Assembly (NCBI RefSeq): GCF_016902445.1
Contig: NZ_JACSNX010000003.1
Location: forward strand, 1 to 64,000
Reading direction: 5' to 3'
Origin: Oscillibacter valericigenes
GTDB lineage: Bacteria > Bacillota > Clostridia > Oscillospirales > Oscillospiraceae
Length of the DNA: 64,000 nt
Every line of letters starts with the position of its first letter. Within the stretch, counting starts at the first letter, position 1. Under the pieces are notes generated by a model that worked only from the letters and a program-made list of their open reading frames with translations, was not told the origin of the DNA and did not search any database. This document shows positions 16,520 to 23,444 of the stretch, in pieces. Position numbers and translations under genes: made by a program.

Positions 16520-16849
16520 ATGGAACTGACAAGCAAACAGAGAGCCCAGCTGCGGGGCCTGGCCAACAGCATCGACACCATCCTCCACATCGGAAAGGAC
16601 GGTATCGGGGACAATCTCATCAAGCAGGCGGACGACGCCCTGGAGGCGCGGGAGCTGGTGAAGGGGAAGGTCCTGGACAACAACATCGACTACGACGCAA
16701 AGACCGCGGCCGAGGAGCTGGCCAAGGCCACCCGCAGTGAGGTGGTGCAGGTCATCGGCACGAAGTTCGTGCTGTACCGGGAGAGCCACTCCAAGCCCCG
16801 GGAGAAGCGCATCCAGCTGGTGAAAACGAAAAAGAAGAGTGAAAAGTGA
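16520..16849 (+). CDS. yhbY: YhbY-family (CRM domain) RNA-binding protein
   Basis: A 109-residue CRM-domain protein that associates with pre-50S ribosomal particles in other bacteria. It begins ELTSKQRAQLRGLAN and has the conserved HIGKDGIGDNLIKQADDAL and the loop equivalent of the GxxG RNA-contact motif, then ELVKGKVLDN. Start 16520 (AAAGGAG) preferred over the in-frame 16427 start, which overlaps the zinc-ribbon gene. The final lysine-rich residues (KTKKKSEK) and the stop lie in the left arm of repeat copy C. Followed by nadD-yqeK, as in the yqeI-yqeJ-yqeK order of Bacillus. Confidence 0.92.
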   Translation: MELTSKQRAQLRGLANSIDTILHIGKDGIGDNLIKQADDALEARELVKGKVLDNNIDYDAKTAAEELAKATRSEVVQVIGTKFVLYRESHSKPREKRIQLVKTKKKSEK

Positions 16850-16950
16850 AGAGTTGAGAGTGGAGTGCTGGAATTCGCCAGAGGCGAATGAATTTGAATT
16901 ATCCGGCAATGCCGGACGCGACATCTTTTTACTCTCCACTCTTCACTCTG
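16834..16950. repeat. palindromic heptad-arm element, copy C (between yhbY and nadD)
   Basis: About 117 bp with the same plan as copies A and B but with arms built from AGTGAAA/GAGAGTGG-type 7-mers (16834-16868 and, inverted, 16931-16950). Inside are ATTCGCC-aga-GGCGAAT (16873-16889) and TCCGGC-aat-GCCGGA (16902-16916) joined by an AT-rich link. The left arm covers the yhbY stop codon. Confidence 0.8.
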
Positions 16951-16983
16951 TATGCTTTACGCTAGGAACAAGGAAGGGCAATC

Positions 16984-18174
16984 ATGAAGATCGGTGTTTA
17001 CGGCGGGACCTTCAACCCGCCCCACCTGGGCCATGTGACTGCGGCCCGGGCGGTTTTTGAGCTGCTGAAGCTGGACCTGCTGCTGCTGGTGCCGGACGGG
17101 CAGCCGCCCCATAAGATGCTGCCGCCGGGCAGCCCCTCGCCGGAGCAGCGGCTGGAGATGACCCGCCTGGCGGGTGAGCAGCTGGGACTGGGGGAGAGGG
17201 TCCGGACCCTGGACCTGGAGCTGAAGCGGGAGGGGCGGAGCTACACCGCCGAGACCCTGCGTCAGCTGCATCAGCAGTATCCGGAGGATGAGCTGTGGCT
17301 GCTGATGGGGACGGATATGTTCCTCACCCTCCAGGCCTGGCGGGAGCCGGGGGAGATCCTGTCTCTGGCGGGGATCGCCGCCTTCGGCCGGACGGAGGAG
17401 GACACGGAGGAGCTGTTCTCCGTCCAGCGGGACTACCTGTACCGGACGTATCCCCAGGCCAGGATCTTCACGCTCACCATCCCCGGTGTGGTGGACGTGT
17501 CCTCCACGGAGCTGCGGACCATGCTGGCCCGGGGCGAGGGCGGGAACCTGCTGCCCCCGGCGGTGTACGGCTACATCCTGCGGGAGGGGCTGTATGACAC
17601 CCGGGCGGATCTGAAGCACCTGCCCCTCAGAACGCTGCGGCCGGTGGCTCTCAGCTATCTGAAGCACAAACGCATCCCCCACGTGCTGGGCACGGAGCAG
17701 GAGGCCATCCGCCTGGCGGAGCGGTACGGAGCCGACGTGGAAAAGGCCCGGGTGGCGGCACTGCTCCACGACTGCACGAAGCGGCTGGACATGGAGGAAC
17801 AGCTGGCCCTGTGCCGGCAGTACGGCATCCAGCTGGACGCGCTGGAGCAGCAGGCCCTGAAGCTCCTCCACGCCAAGACCGGCGCCGCCATCGCCCGGGA
17901 CGTGTTCGGGGTGGACGACGAGATCTACCGGGCCATCTGGTGGCACACCACCGGGCACGCCGGCATGACCCTGCTGGAGAAGATCATGTACCTGGCGGAC
18001 TATATCGAGCCCTCCCGGGATTTTCCGGGGGTAGACAAACTGCGCGCTGTGTGTTATAAAGACCTGGATGAAGGCCTGCTGATGGGCCTGGAGATGACCA
18101 TCGAAGAGATGACCAGTATGGGAAACCCTGTGCACCACGCCACCATCGAGGCGCGGGACGCGTTGAAAGGATAG
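16984..18174 (+). CDS. nadD-yqeK: NadD-YqeK fusion: nicotinate-mononucleotide adenylyltransferase and HD-domain Ap4A hydrolase
   Basis: A 396-residue two-domain protein. Residues 1-200 are NadD, which adenylates nicotinate mononucleotide to deamido-NAD: KIGVYGGTFNPPHLGHV carries the nucleotidyltransferase GGxFxPxHxGH, and SSTELRTML is the ISSTxxR-type motif. Residues about 215-396 are YqeK, a symmetric diadenosine tetraphosphate hydrolase of the HD family: AALLHDCTKRL, WWHTTGHAGM, KIMYLADYIEPSRDFPGV. In many Firmicutes these are separate adjacent genes. AAGGAAGG precedes ATG 16984. Part of the yhbY-nadD-yqeK-LCP-rsfS neighbourhood. Confidence 0.93.
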   Translation: MKIGVYGGTFNPPHLGHVTAARAVFELLKLDLLLLVPDGQPPHKMLPPGSPSPEQRLEMTRLAGEQLGLGERVRTLDLELKREGRSYTAETLRQLHQQYPEDELWLLMGTDMFLTLQAWREPGEILSLAGIAAFGRTEEDTEELFSVQRDYLYRTYPQARIFTLTIPGVVDVSSTELRTMLARGEGGNLLPPAVYGYILREGLYDTRADLKHLPLRTLRPVALSYLKHKRIPHVLGTEQEAIRLAERYGADVEKARVAALLHDCTKRLDMEEQLALCRQYGIQLDALEQQALKLLHAKTGAAIARDVFGVDDEIYRAIWWHTTGHAGMTLLEKIMYLADYIEPSRDFPGVDKLRAVCYKDLDEGLLMGLEMTIEEMTSMGNPVHHATIEARDALKG

Positions 18175-18181
18175 AGAGACA

Positions 18182-19771
18182 GTGGACAGAGAAAGCGGAA
18201 AGCATTTGGCGGGTGGAACGCCGAAGAACAACAAGCCCCAGAAGCCGAAAAAGCCCAGCCGGCTGACCCGGCAGCAGAAGCTGCTGATCGCGGTGGCGGC
18301 CGTACTGGCCGTCATTCTGATCGCGGTGGTGGCCTGCCAGAGCCTGTTTGTCCGGCCGGAGCTGCCGGACAAGGACCCGGATCAGGAGCAGGACACCCAG
18401 GAAGAGGAGATCGACTGGGGTGAGGGCATCCGCCCCCACAGCGGCGGGGAGCGGAAGAGCGACGACTACTACACGGTCCTGATCCTGGGGCGGGACACGG
18501 GAGGCGGCGGCAACACGGACACCATGCTGCTGGCCAGCTATGACGTGACCAACCAGAAGGCCACGGTGATGTCCATCCCCCGGGACACCATGGTGAACGT
18601 CTCCTGGGACATCAAGCGCATCAACTCCGTCTATAACTGGTACGGCGGCGGGGAGAAGGGGATCCAGAATCTCTATAAGGAGATCTCCCAGCTGGTGGGC
18701 TTTGAGCCGGACTACCAGGTGATCGTGGAGTGGGAGGCCGTTGGCCAGATCGTGGACGCCATGGGCGGCGTCTGGTTCGACGTGCCCCGGGATATGAACT
18801 ACGATGACCCCTATCAGGACCTGTCGATCCATCAGGAGAAGGGCTATCGCCTTCTCTCCGGCGACGATGCCATGCAGGTGCTCCGCTACCGCCACGACAA
18901 CGATATGCACTATGGCTACCCCGACGGAGACCTGGGCCGCATCAAGACCCAGCAGGCGTTCCTCTCCGCCATGGTGGAGCAGCTGCTGCAGATCAAAAAT
19001 ATCACCAAGATCAATCAGTTCATCGAGGTGTTCCGGAACAACGTGGAGACGGACCTCTCCTTCCAGAACATCCTGTGGTTCGCACAGCAGGCGGTGTTCG
19101 GCGGCCTCTCCATCGACAATGTGGAGTTCGTCACCATGCCCAACCGGAACACCTCCCTGTGGAGCCGTACCTACCACAACTATCAGTCCTATGTGACGCC
19201 CATCGCGGACGAGCTGCTGGATCTGGTGAACAACAAGCTCAGCCCCTACACGGAGGTGTTCACCCTCAGCGACCTGGACATCATGTCCGTCAACTCCGAT
19301 GGGTCCGTCAGCTCCTCCACCGGTCATGTGGAGGACAGCCAGGCGGCCCGTCCGCCGGTGAAGCCCTCCACCCCCAGCACGGAGACGCCGGAGGAGGAGA
19401 CGCCTACGGTGGATGAGAACGGGAACACCGTCGATCCGGACACCGGCCTGCCGGTGACGCCGGATGACGGCACCACAGATCCCGGCACCGGAACGACAGA
19501 TCCGGGTACCGGCGGAGAGACCACCGACCCGGGCACCGGTACCACGGACCCGGGTACCGGAACGACGGATCCGGGCACTGGCGGAGAGACCACGGATCCC
19601 GGCACGGAGACCGGCACCACGGACCCGGGCACCGGAACGACGGATCCGGGCACCGGCGGAGAGACTACGGACCCGGGCACCGACGGCACCCAGACCCCCG
19701 GGACCGGAGATACAGGCGGCGGTGACACCGCCACAGAGGCTCCGGACGACGGCTTCATCATCGTGAGCTGA
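18182..19771 (+). CDS. LytR-CpsA-Psr (LCP) family glycopolymer transferase, first copy
   Basis: A 529-residue membrane enzyme of the type that attaches teichoic-acid-like polymers or capsule to peptidoglycan outside the cell. A basic cytoplasmic head, one transmembrane helix (about residues 34-54), then the LCP domain: LILGRDTGGGGNTDTMLL, SIPRDTMVNV, GGVWFDVPRDMNY, and YPDGDLGRIKTQQAFLSAM with the conserved Asp/Arg residues. A Pro-Gly-Thr-Asp repeat tail (about residues 429-500) ends in APDDGFIIVS. Start is GTG 18182 with AAAGGA about 12 nt upstream. It follows nadD-yqeK by 7 nt. A close paralogue comes next. Confidence 0.9.
   Translation: MDRESGKHLAGGTPKNNKPQKPKKPSRLTRQQKLLIAVAAVLAVILIAVVACQSLFVRPELPDKDPDQEQDTQEEEIDWGEGIRPHSGGERKSDDYYTVLILGRDTGGGGNTDTMLLASYDVTNQKATVMSIPRDTMVNVSWDIKRINSVYNWYGGGEKGIQNLYKEISQLVGFEPDYQVIVEWEAVGQIVDAMGGVWFDVPRDMNYDDPYQDLSIHQEKGYRLLSGDDAMQVLRYRHDNDMHYGYPDGDLGRIKTQQAFLSAMVEQLLQIKNITKINQFIEVFRNNVETDLSFQNILWFAQQAVFGGLSIDNVEFVTMPNRNTSLWSRTYHNYQSYVTPIADELLDLVNNKLSPYTEVFTLSDLDIMSVNSDGSVSSSTGHVEDSQAARPPVKPSTPSTETPEEETPTVDENGNTVDPDTGLPVTPDDGTTDPGTGTTDPGTGGETTDPGTGTTDPGTGTTDPGTGGETTDPGTETGTTDPGTGTTDPGTGGETTDPGTDGTQTPGTGDTGGGDTATEAPDDGFIIVS
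19466..19687 (+). repeat. in-frame tandem repeat encoding the Thr-Asp-Pro-Gly tail
   Basis: Imperfect tandem units of about 18-21 bp (encoding GTTDPGT) and higher-order units encoding TTDPGTGGE are repeated in frame inside the first LCP gene. Likely a low-complexity wall-spanning linker and a site for length variation. Confidence 0.85.
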
Positions 19772-19793
19772 CTGCTGGAAGGGGGGTGGCGGC

Positions 19794-21218
19794 ATGGCAG
19801 GCCGCCGGAGAGAAAGAAACCGCGCCGGACGGAGAAGCGCCCGCCTGACCGGCGGGCAGAAGGGGCTGATCGCCGTGGCTGCTGTCCTGGCGGTGGCTCT
19901 GATGGGCGTTGCGGCCTGGAAGAGCCTGTTCGTCCGGCCGGAACTGCCGGACAAGGGGACGGGCCCGGACGGCAGCGCCCAGGAGATCGACTGGGGCGAG
20001 GGCGTCCGCCCCCGCGGCGGCGGGGAGCGGAAGAGCAAGGACTACTGGACCGTGCTGATCCTGGGGCGGGACACGGGGGGCGGCGGCAACACGGACACCA
20101 TGCTGCTGGCCAGCTACGACGTGACCAACCAGAAAGCCACGGTGATGTCCATTCCCCGGGATACCATGGTGAACATCCCCTATGATGTGAAGAAGATCAA
20201 CGGCGTCTATAACTACGGCGGCGGTGGGGAAGCAGGGATCCAGTATCTCTACAAGGAGATCTCCCAGCTGGTGGGCTTTGAGCCGGACTACCAGGTCGTG
20301 GTTGAATGGGAGGCTGTTGGGCAGATCGTGGATGCCATGGACGGCGTCTGGTTCGATGTGCCCCGAAATATGAACTATGATGATCCCCTTCAAAATCTCC
20401 ACATCCACCAGGAGAAAGGCTACCGCCTGCTCTCTGGGGAGGATGCCATGGAGGTCCTCCGCTACCGCCGCGACAACGACAAGCGCTACGGCTACCCGGA
20501 GGGAGATGTGGGCCGGATCAAGACGCAGCAGGCGTTCCTCTCCGCCATGGTGGAGCAGCTGCTGAAAGTGGAGAACGTGCCCAAGATCCGGCAGTTCATC
20601 CAGGTGTTTCAGGACAATGTGGAGACGGACCTGACCTTCCAGAATATCCTCTGGTTTGCCCAGTCGGCATATCTGGGAGGACTGCGCACAGAGGATGTGG
20701 AGTTTGTCACCATGCCCCATCGCAACGTCGATGCCTGGAGCCGCAGTTACAGCCAGGATCTGGAGTATGTCGTGCCGGTGGCGGATGAACTGCTGGACCT
20801 GGTGAATACCAAGCTCAGTCCCTATACAGAGGTGTTCACTCTCGGCGATCTGGACATCATGTCCGTTGCCTCCGATGGGTCTGTCCGATCCACCAGCGGC
20901 CATGTGGAGGACGCAAAGGCGGCCCGTCCGCCGGCGAGGCCCTCCGCCCCTCCGAGCACATCAGCAGAGGCGCCGGCAGAGAAAACACCGCCGGAGGAGA
21001 GCGGCCCGCCTGCGGAGCAGGAGCCGGCTGGGGAGGCCGGTGCATCCGGTTCCGCGGAGGCAACGGTGCCGGAGGAGGGCGGAGACAGCCCGGAGGCCGC
21101 GCCGCCCGCCGGCGGCGGGACTGCAGAGCCGGATCCGCCGCCTGCTGCCGGGGAGACGCCTGACGGCGGTGAGTCTGCCGCAGAGGCCCCGGACGACGGT
21201 TTTATCATTGTGAGCTGA
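19794..21218 (+). CDS. LytR-CpsA-Psr (LCP) family glycopolymer transferase, second copy
   Basis: A 474-residue paralogue of the preceding gene, highly similar through the transmembrane helix (about residues 25-43) and LCP domain (LILGRDTGGGGNTDTMLL, SIPRDTMVNIPYDVKKIN, YPEGDVGRIKTQQAFLSAM). The tail differs: instead of TTDPGT repeats it is a Pro/Ala/Glu-rich linker (about residues 375-460), yet it ends in the same APDDGFIIVS. Ribosome binding site GGAAGGGGGG before ATG 19794; it starts 22 nt after the first copy. A recent tandem duplication with diverged tails is the simplest reading. Confidence 0.9.
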   Translation: MAGRRRERNRAGRRSARLTGGQKGLIAVAAVLAVALMGVAAWKSLFVRPELPDKGTGPDGSAQEIDWGEGVRPRGGGERKSKDYWTVLILGRDTGGGGNTDTMLLASYDVTNQKATVMSIPRDTMVNIPYDVKKINGVYNYGGGGEAGIQYLYKEISQLVGFEPDYQVVVEWEAVGQIVDAMDGVWFDVPRNMNYDDPLQNLHIHQEKGYRLLSGEDAMEVLRYRRDNDKRYGYPEGDVGRIKTQQAFLSAMVEQLLKVENVPKIRQFIQVFQDNVETDLTFQNILWFAQSAYLGGLRTEDVEFVTMPHRNVDAWSRSYSQDLEYVVPVADELLDLVNTKLSPYTEVFTLGDLDIMSVASDGSVRSTSGHVEDAKAARPPARPSAPPSTSAEAPAEKTPPEESGPPAEQEPAGEAGASGSAEATVPEEGGDSPEAAPPAGGGTAEPDPPPAAGETPDGGESAAEAPDDGFIIVS

Positions 21219-21264
21219 GCGGCGCAGGCCGCAGAGACTTCAAAGAATCAGAAAGGATGAGTCC

Positions 21265-21627
21265 ATGACACCGAAGGAGATGGCCCTGATCGCGGCCAAG
21301 GCCCTGGACGAGAAAAAGGGCGGCGACATTGCCGCCATCGAGATCACGGAGCAGACCACCCTGGCGGACTATTTCGTCATCGCCACCGGCAGCTCCAACA
21401 CCCAGATCAACGCCCTGTGCGGCGCGGTGGAGAAGGCCATGAAGGAGCAGGCCGGGGAGGATCCCCTCCGCCGGGAGGGCTACCGGGACGGCACCTGGGT
21501 CCTGCTGGACTACGGCTGCGTGGTGGTCCACGTGTTCTCCGCCGAGGCCCGGGAGTTCTACTCCCTGGAGCGCCTCTGGCACGACGGCAAGCCGGTGGAC
21601 CTCTCCGGCGTGCTGACGGCGGACTGA
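21265..21627 (+). CDS. rsfS: ribosomal silencing factor RsfS
   Basis: A 120-residue protein that binds L14 on the large subunit and blocks subunit joining under nutrient limitation. It carries the family core EITEQTTLADYFVIATGSSN, YRDGTWVLLDYGCVVVHVFS and REFYSLERLW. Ribosome binding site AAAGGA precedes ATG 21265. Last gene of the yhbY-nadD-yqeK-LCP-LCP-rsfS block; a terminator follows at 21659. Confidence 0.95.
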   Translation: MTPKEMALIAAKALDEKKGGDIAAIEITEQTTLADYFVIATGSSNTQINALCGAVEKAMKEQAGEDPLRREGYRDGTWVLLDYGCVVVHVFSAEAREFYSLERLWHDGKPVDLSGVLTAD

Positions 21628-21658
21628 GAGGTTCTGCCCGGCAAAAAGAATCAAAAGG

Positions 21659-21688
21659 CTCCGGCGGATCTCTCCGCCGGAGTTTTTT
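21659..21688 (+). terminator. terminator after rsfS
   Basis: CTCCGGCGGA stem (21659-21668) with its complement at 21673-21682, loop TCTC, followed by TTTTTT. Confidence 0.93.
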
Positions 21689-21740
21689 CAGCCGTCAACC
21701 CAGGGTTGCGCGATAGCTGGTGGAGGCAACTGACTGGTTC

Positions 21741-21749
21741 TGATATGAT
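21741..21749 (+). promoter_or_regulatory. extended -10 promoter for the XRE gene
   Basis: TGA-TATGAT, an extended -10 box 31 nt before the ATG; no convincing -35. Confidence 0.4.
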
Positions 21750-21779
21750 GAGGCCACCAAAATCAAAGGAGGAATTGCA

Positions 21780-22145
21780 ATGACAATGGCATCCATCGTG
21801 ATGATCCCGCTGTTGCTCCTGTTTCTGGCCATCTGGGCGGGGCTCCTCTATCTGCTGGTCCTGCTGATCCGGGCCCTGCGGAAGTACCTGCGGGGCGGGG
21901 AGGCCCGCCGGGAAAAGGCGGAGACCTGCCGCACGCTGGGGGAGATCCTCAAGACTCACCGGATGCGCTGCCAGATGACCCAGGAGTTCGTGGCGGAGGC
22001 CCTGGGGGTCAGCCGCCAGGCAGTCAGCAAGTGGGAGCGGGGCGCAGCGGACCCCAGCACCTCCAACCTGCTGGCCCTGGCCAAGCTGTTCGGCGTGCCG
22101 GCGGAGGAGCTGCTGCGGGAGACCGCCGGCAGGGAAAAGGCGTGA
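21780..22145 (+). CDS. XRE-family regulator with N-terminal membrane helix
   Basis: A 121-residue protein with an N-terminal hydrophobic helix (residues about 5-31) followed by a cytoplasmic helix-turn-helix of the XRE/Cro type: QEFVAEALGVSRQAVSKWERG is preceded by LKTHRMRCQMT and followed by PSTSNLLALAKLFGVPAEELL. AAAGGAGG before ATG 21780. Membrane tethering of the DNA-binding domain is unusual but recurs in Clostridia. It precedes a lipoprotein gene by 115 nt and may control it or itself; that is inference. Confidence 0.82.
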   Translation: MTMASIVMIPLLLLFLAIWAGLLYLLVLLIRALRKYLRGGEARREKAETCRTLGEILKTHRMRCQMTQEFVAEALGVSRQAVSKWERGAADPSTSNLLALAKLFGVPAEELLRETAGREKA

Positions 22146-22260
22146 GCATCCCCGGCCCTGTCACCATTTGTAACGGAACTGTCACGGGATTGAGGCGGAA
22201 ACCCCTCCCCGCCGGGCTTATCCTGTTTTTGGAAAGAATGAAGATCGGGGAGGGACCCGC

Positions 22261-23037
22261 ATGAAAATGCGAACCATGATCGCTCTGGCGGCATCGCTGC
22301 TGCTGACTGCCTGCGCCGCCCCGGCGGAGGAAGCGGAGGAAGCGGCGCCCGCCGCCGATGGGGAGGCGCCTGTCTCCCAGGAAGAAGCGGACACCCTGCC
22401 GGAGCCCCGGAACATGCTGCCGGGCCTGGACGTCTCCGGGCTGGAGACATCCATGCCGGAGGCGGACTTCGCCGCCTTCCAGGCGTATCTGCCGGTGCTG
22501 ACCGGGGAGGAGGCCTTCCGCTGGGTGGCGGGGCCCTACGACGGCCATCCGGATGGGGACTGGGAGCCCTTTGACGCCGACATGGCGGCGGTCTATGACC
22601 GGTTCTGGGGACATGATGACGTGGAAGACCCGCCGGGGACGCTGACCCTGGACCGGCTGGCGGTGGCGGACATCGTGGGCGATGCGGAACCGGAGCTGGT
22701 GCTGCTGTTCCAGGATAGGGCCTACAATTACCTGGTGTTCCACCGGGAGGACGGCGTGATCTACGGCACGTCCTTTTACATCCGCTGGTTTGAGAGCCTG
22801 CAGGAAACCGGCATTTACATGGGCTCCGGCGGAGCGGACGTCAGCTACTACCATCAGCTGTTCTTTCACGACGGCCGCTTTTGGGACGAACAGCTGGGGG
22901 AAAAAATCGGGGACAACTGCGAATTGAACGGCCGGGAGGTCAGCGAGGCGGAATTCGACGCCTGGTACGCGGCCAACATGACCAGCGACGTCACCTGGTA
23001 CAGCCCGGATGGTGCGGTGATCCCGGAAAATATGTAG
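22261..23037 (+). CDS. lipoprotein of unknown function
   Basis: A 258-residue exported lipoprotein: MKMRTMIALAASLLLTACAA has a lipobox LTAC with Cys18 as the lipidation site, then an acidic Ala/Glu/Pro linker (about 19-50) and a globular domain without a family I recognise (aromatic- and acid-rich, with DIVGDAEPELVLLFQD resembling a beta-propeller-like calcium turn). GGGGAGGG before ATG 22261. Its job is not deducible. Confidence 0.78.
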   Translation: MKMRTMIALAASLLLTACAAPAEEAEEAAPAADGEAPVSQEEADTLPEPRNMLPGLDVSGLETSMPEADFAAFQAYLPVLTGEEAFRWVAGPYDGHPDGDWEPFDADMAAVYDRFWGHDDVEDPPGTLTLDRLAVADIVGDAEPELVLLFQDRAYNYLVFHREDGVIYGTSFYIRWFESLQETGIYMGSGGADVSYYHQLFFHDGRFWDEQLGEKIGDNCELNGREVSEAEFDAWYAANMTSDVTWYSPDGAVIPENM

Positions 23038-23094
23038 GCTGAGCGAATATTTGTGAGATTTCTGGATCATTGGGAAGTTTGTGCGCTTTTTTCC

Positions 23095-23123
23095 TTGACA
23101 AAACGGGCAAAGCCACATAAAAT
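23095..23123 (+). promoter_or_regulatory. promoter of the leuS T-box transcript
   Basis: TTGACA (23095-23100), 17-nt spacer, TAAAAT (23118-23123). Confidence 0.88.
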
Positions 23124-23129
23124 AAACCC

Positions 23130-23391
23130 GTTAACGACTTTGATGGGAAGAAAGGCGAAACGTCCCGCCTTCAGAGAGCCGGCGGCTGCTGCGAGCCGGC
23201 GGGGGACCTTCGCGGATGACTGCTCCCGGAGTCTCCCGCCTGAACTGTGAGTAGGGCGGGACGGCAGGCCCCGTTACCGGCCGAGGCCCTTCTGGCCGCA
23301 GAGCGCCATCCGGCAACGGGCGGCGAAAACAGGGTGGTACCGCGTAGTTTTCTTACGCCCCTGGCCGTATTCCGGCCAGGGGTCGTTTTTA
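23130..23391 (+). ncRNA. T-box riboswitch leader of leuS
   Basis: The invariant T-box sequence AGGGTGGTACCGCG is at 23331-23344 and can pair with the uncharged tRNA 3' end. Upstream, CAGAGAGCCGGC...GAGCCGGCGG (23172-23202) is the distal part of stem I, and GAACTGTGAGTAGGGCGGG (from 23247 region) is the linker/stem III segment. The competing terminator is cccctggccg (23358-23367) with its complement at 23373-23382, then TTTTT (23386-23390). Leucine specificity is inferred from leuS; CTC triplets at 23223-23225 and in GTCTCCCG are specifier candidates that I cannot separate by eye. Confidence 0.93.
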
Positions 23392-23444
23392 TCCCGCCGC
23401 ATATTGAAACAGAGAAATCCATTCACAGGAATGAGGAGAAGCAT

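Noticed and set aside
19466..19687. CRISPR-like tandem repeats
   Set aside because: Repeats are in frame, imperfect, 18-21 bp and contiguous without spacers; they encode the TTDPGT tail of the LCP protein.
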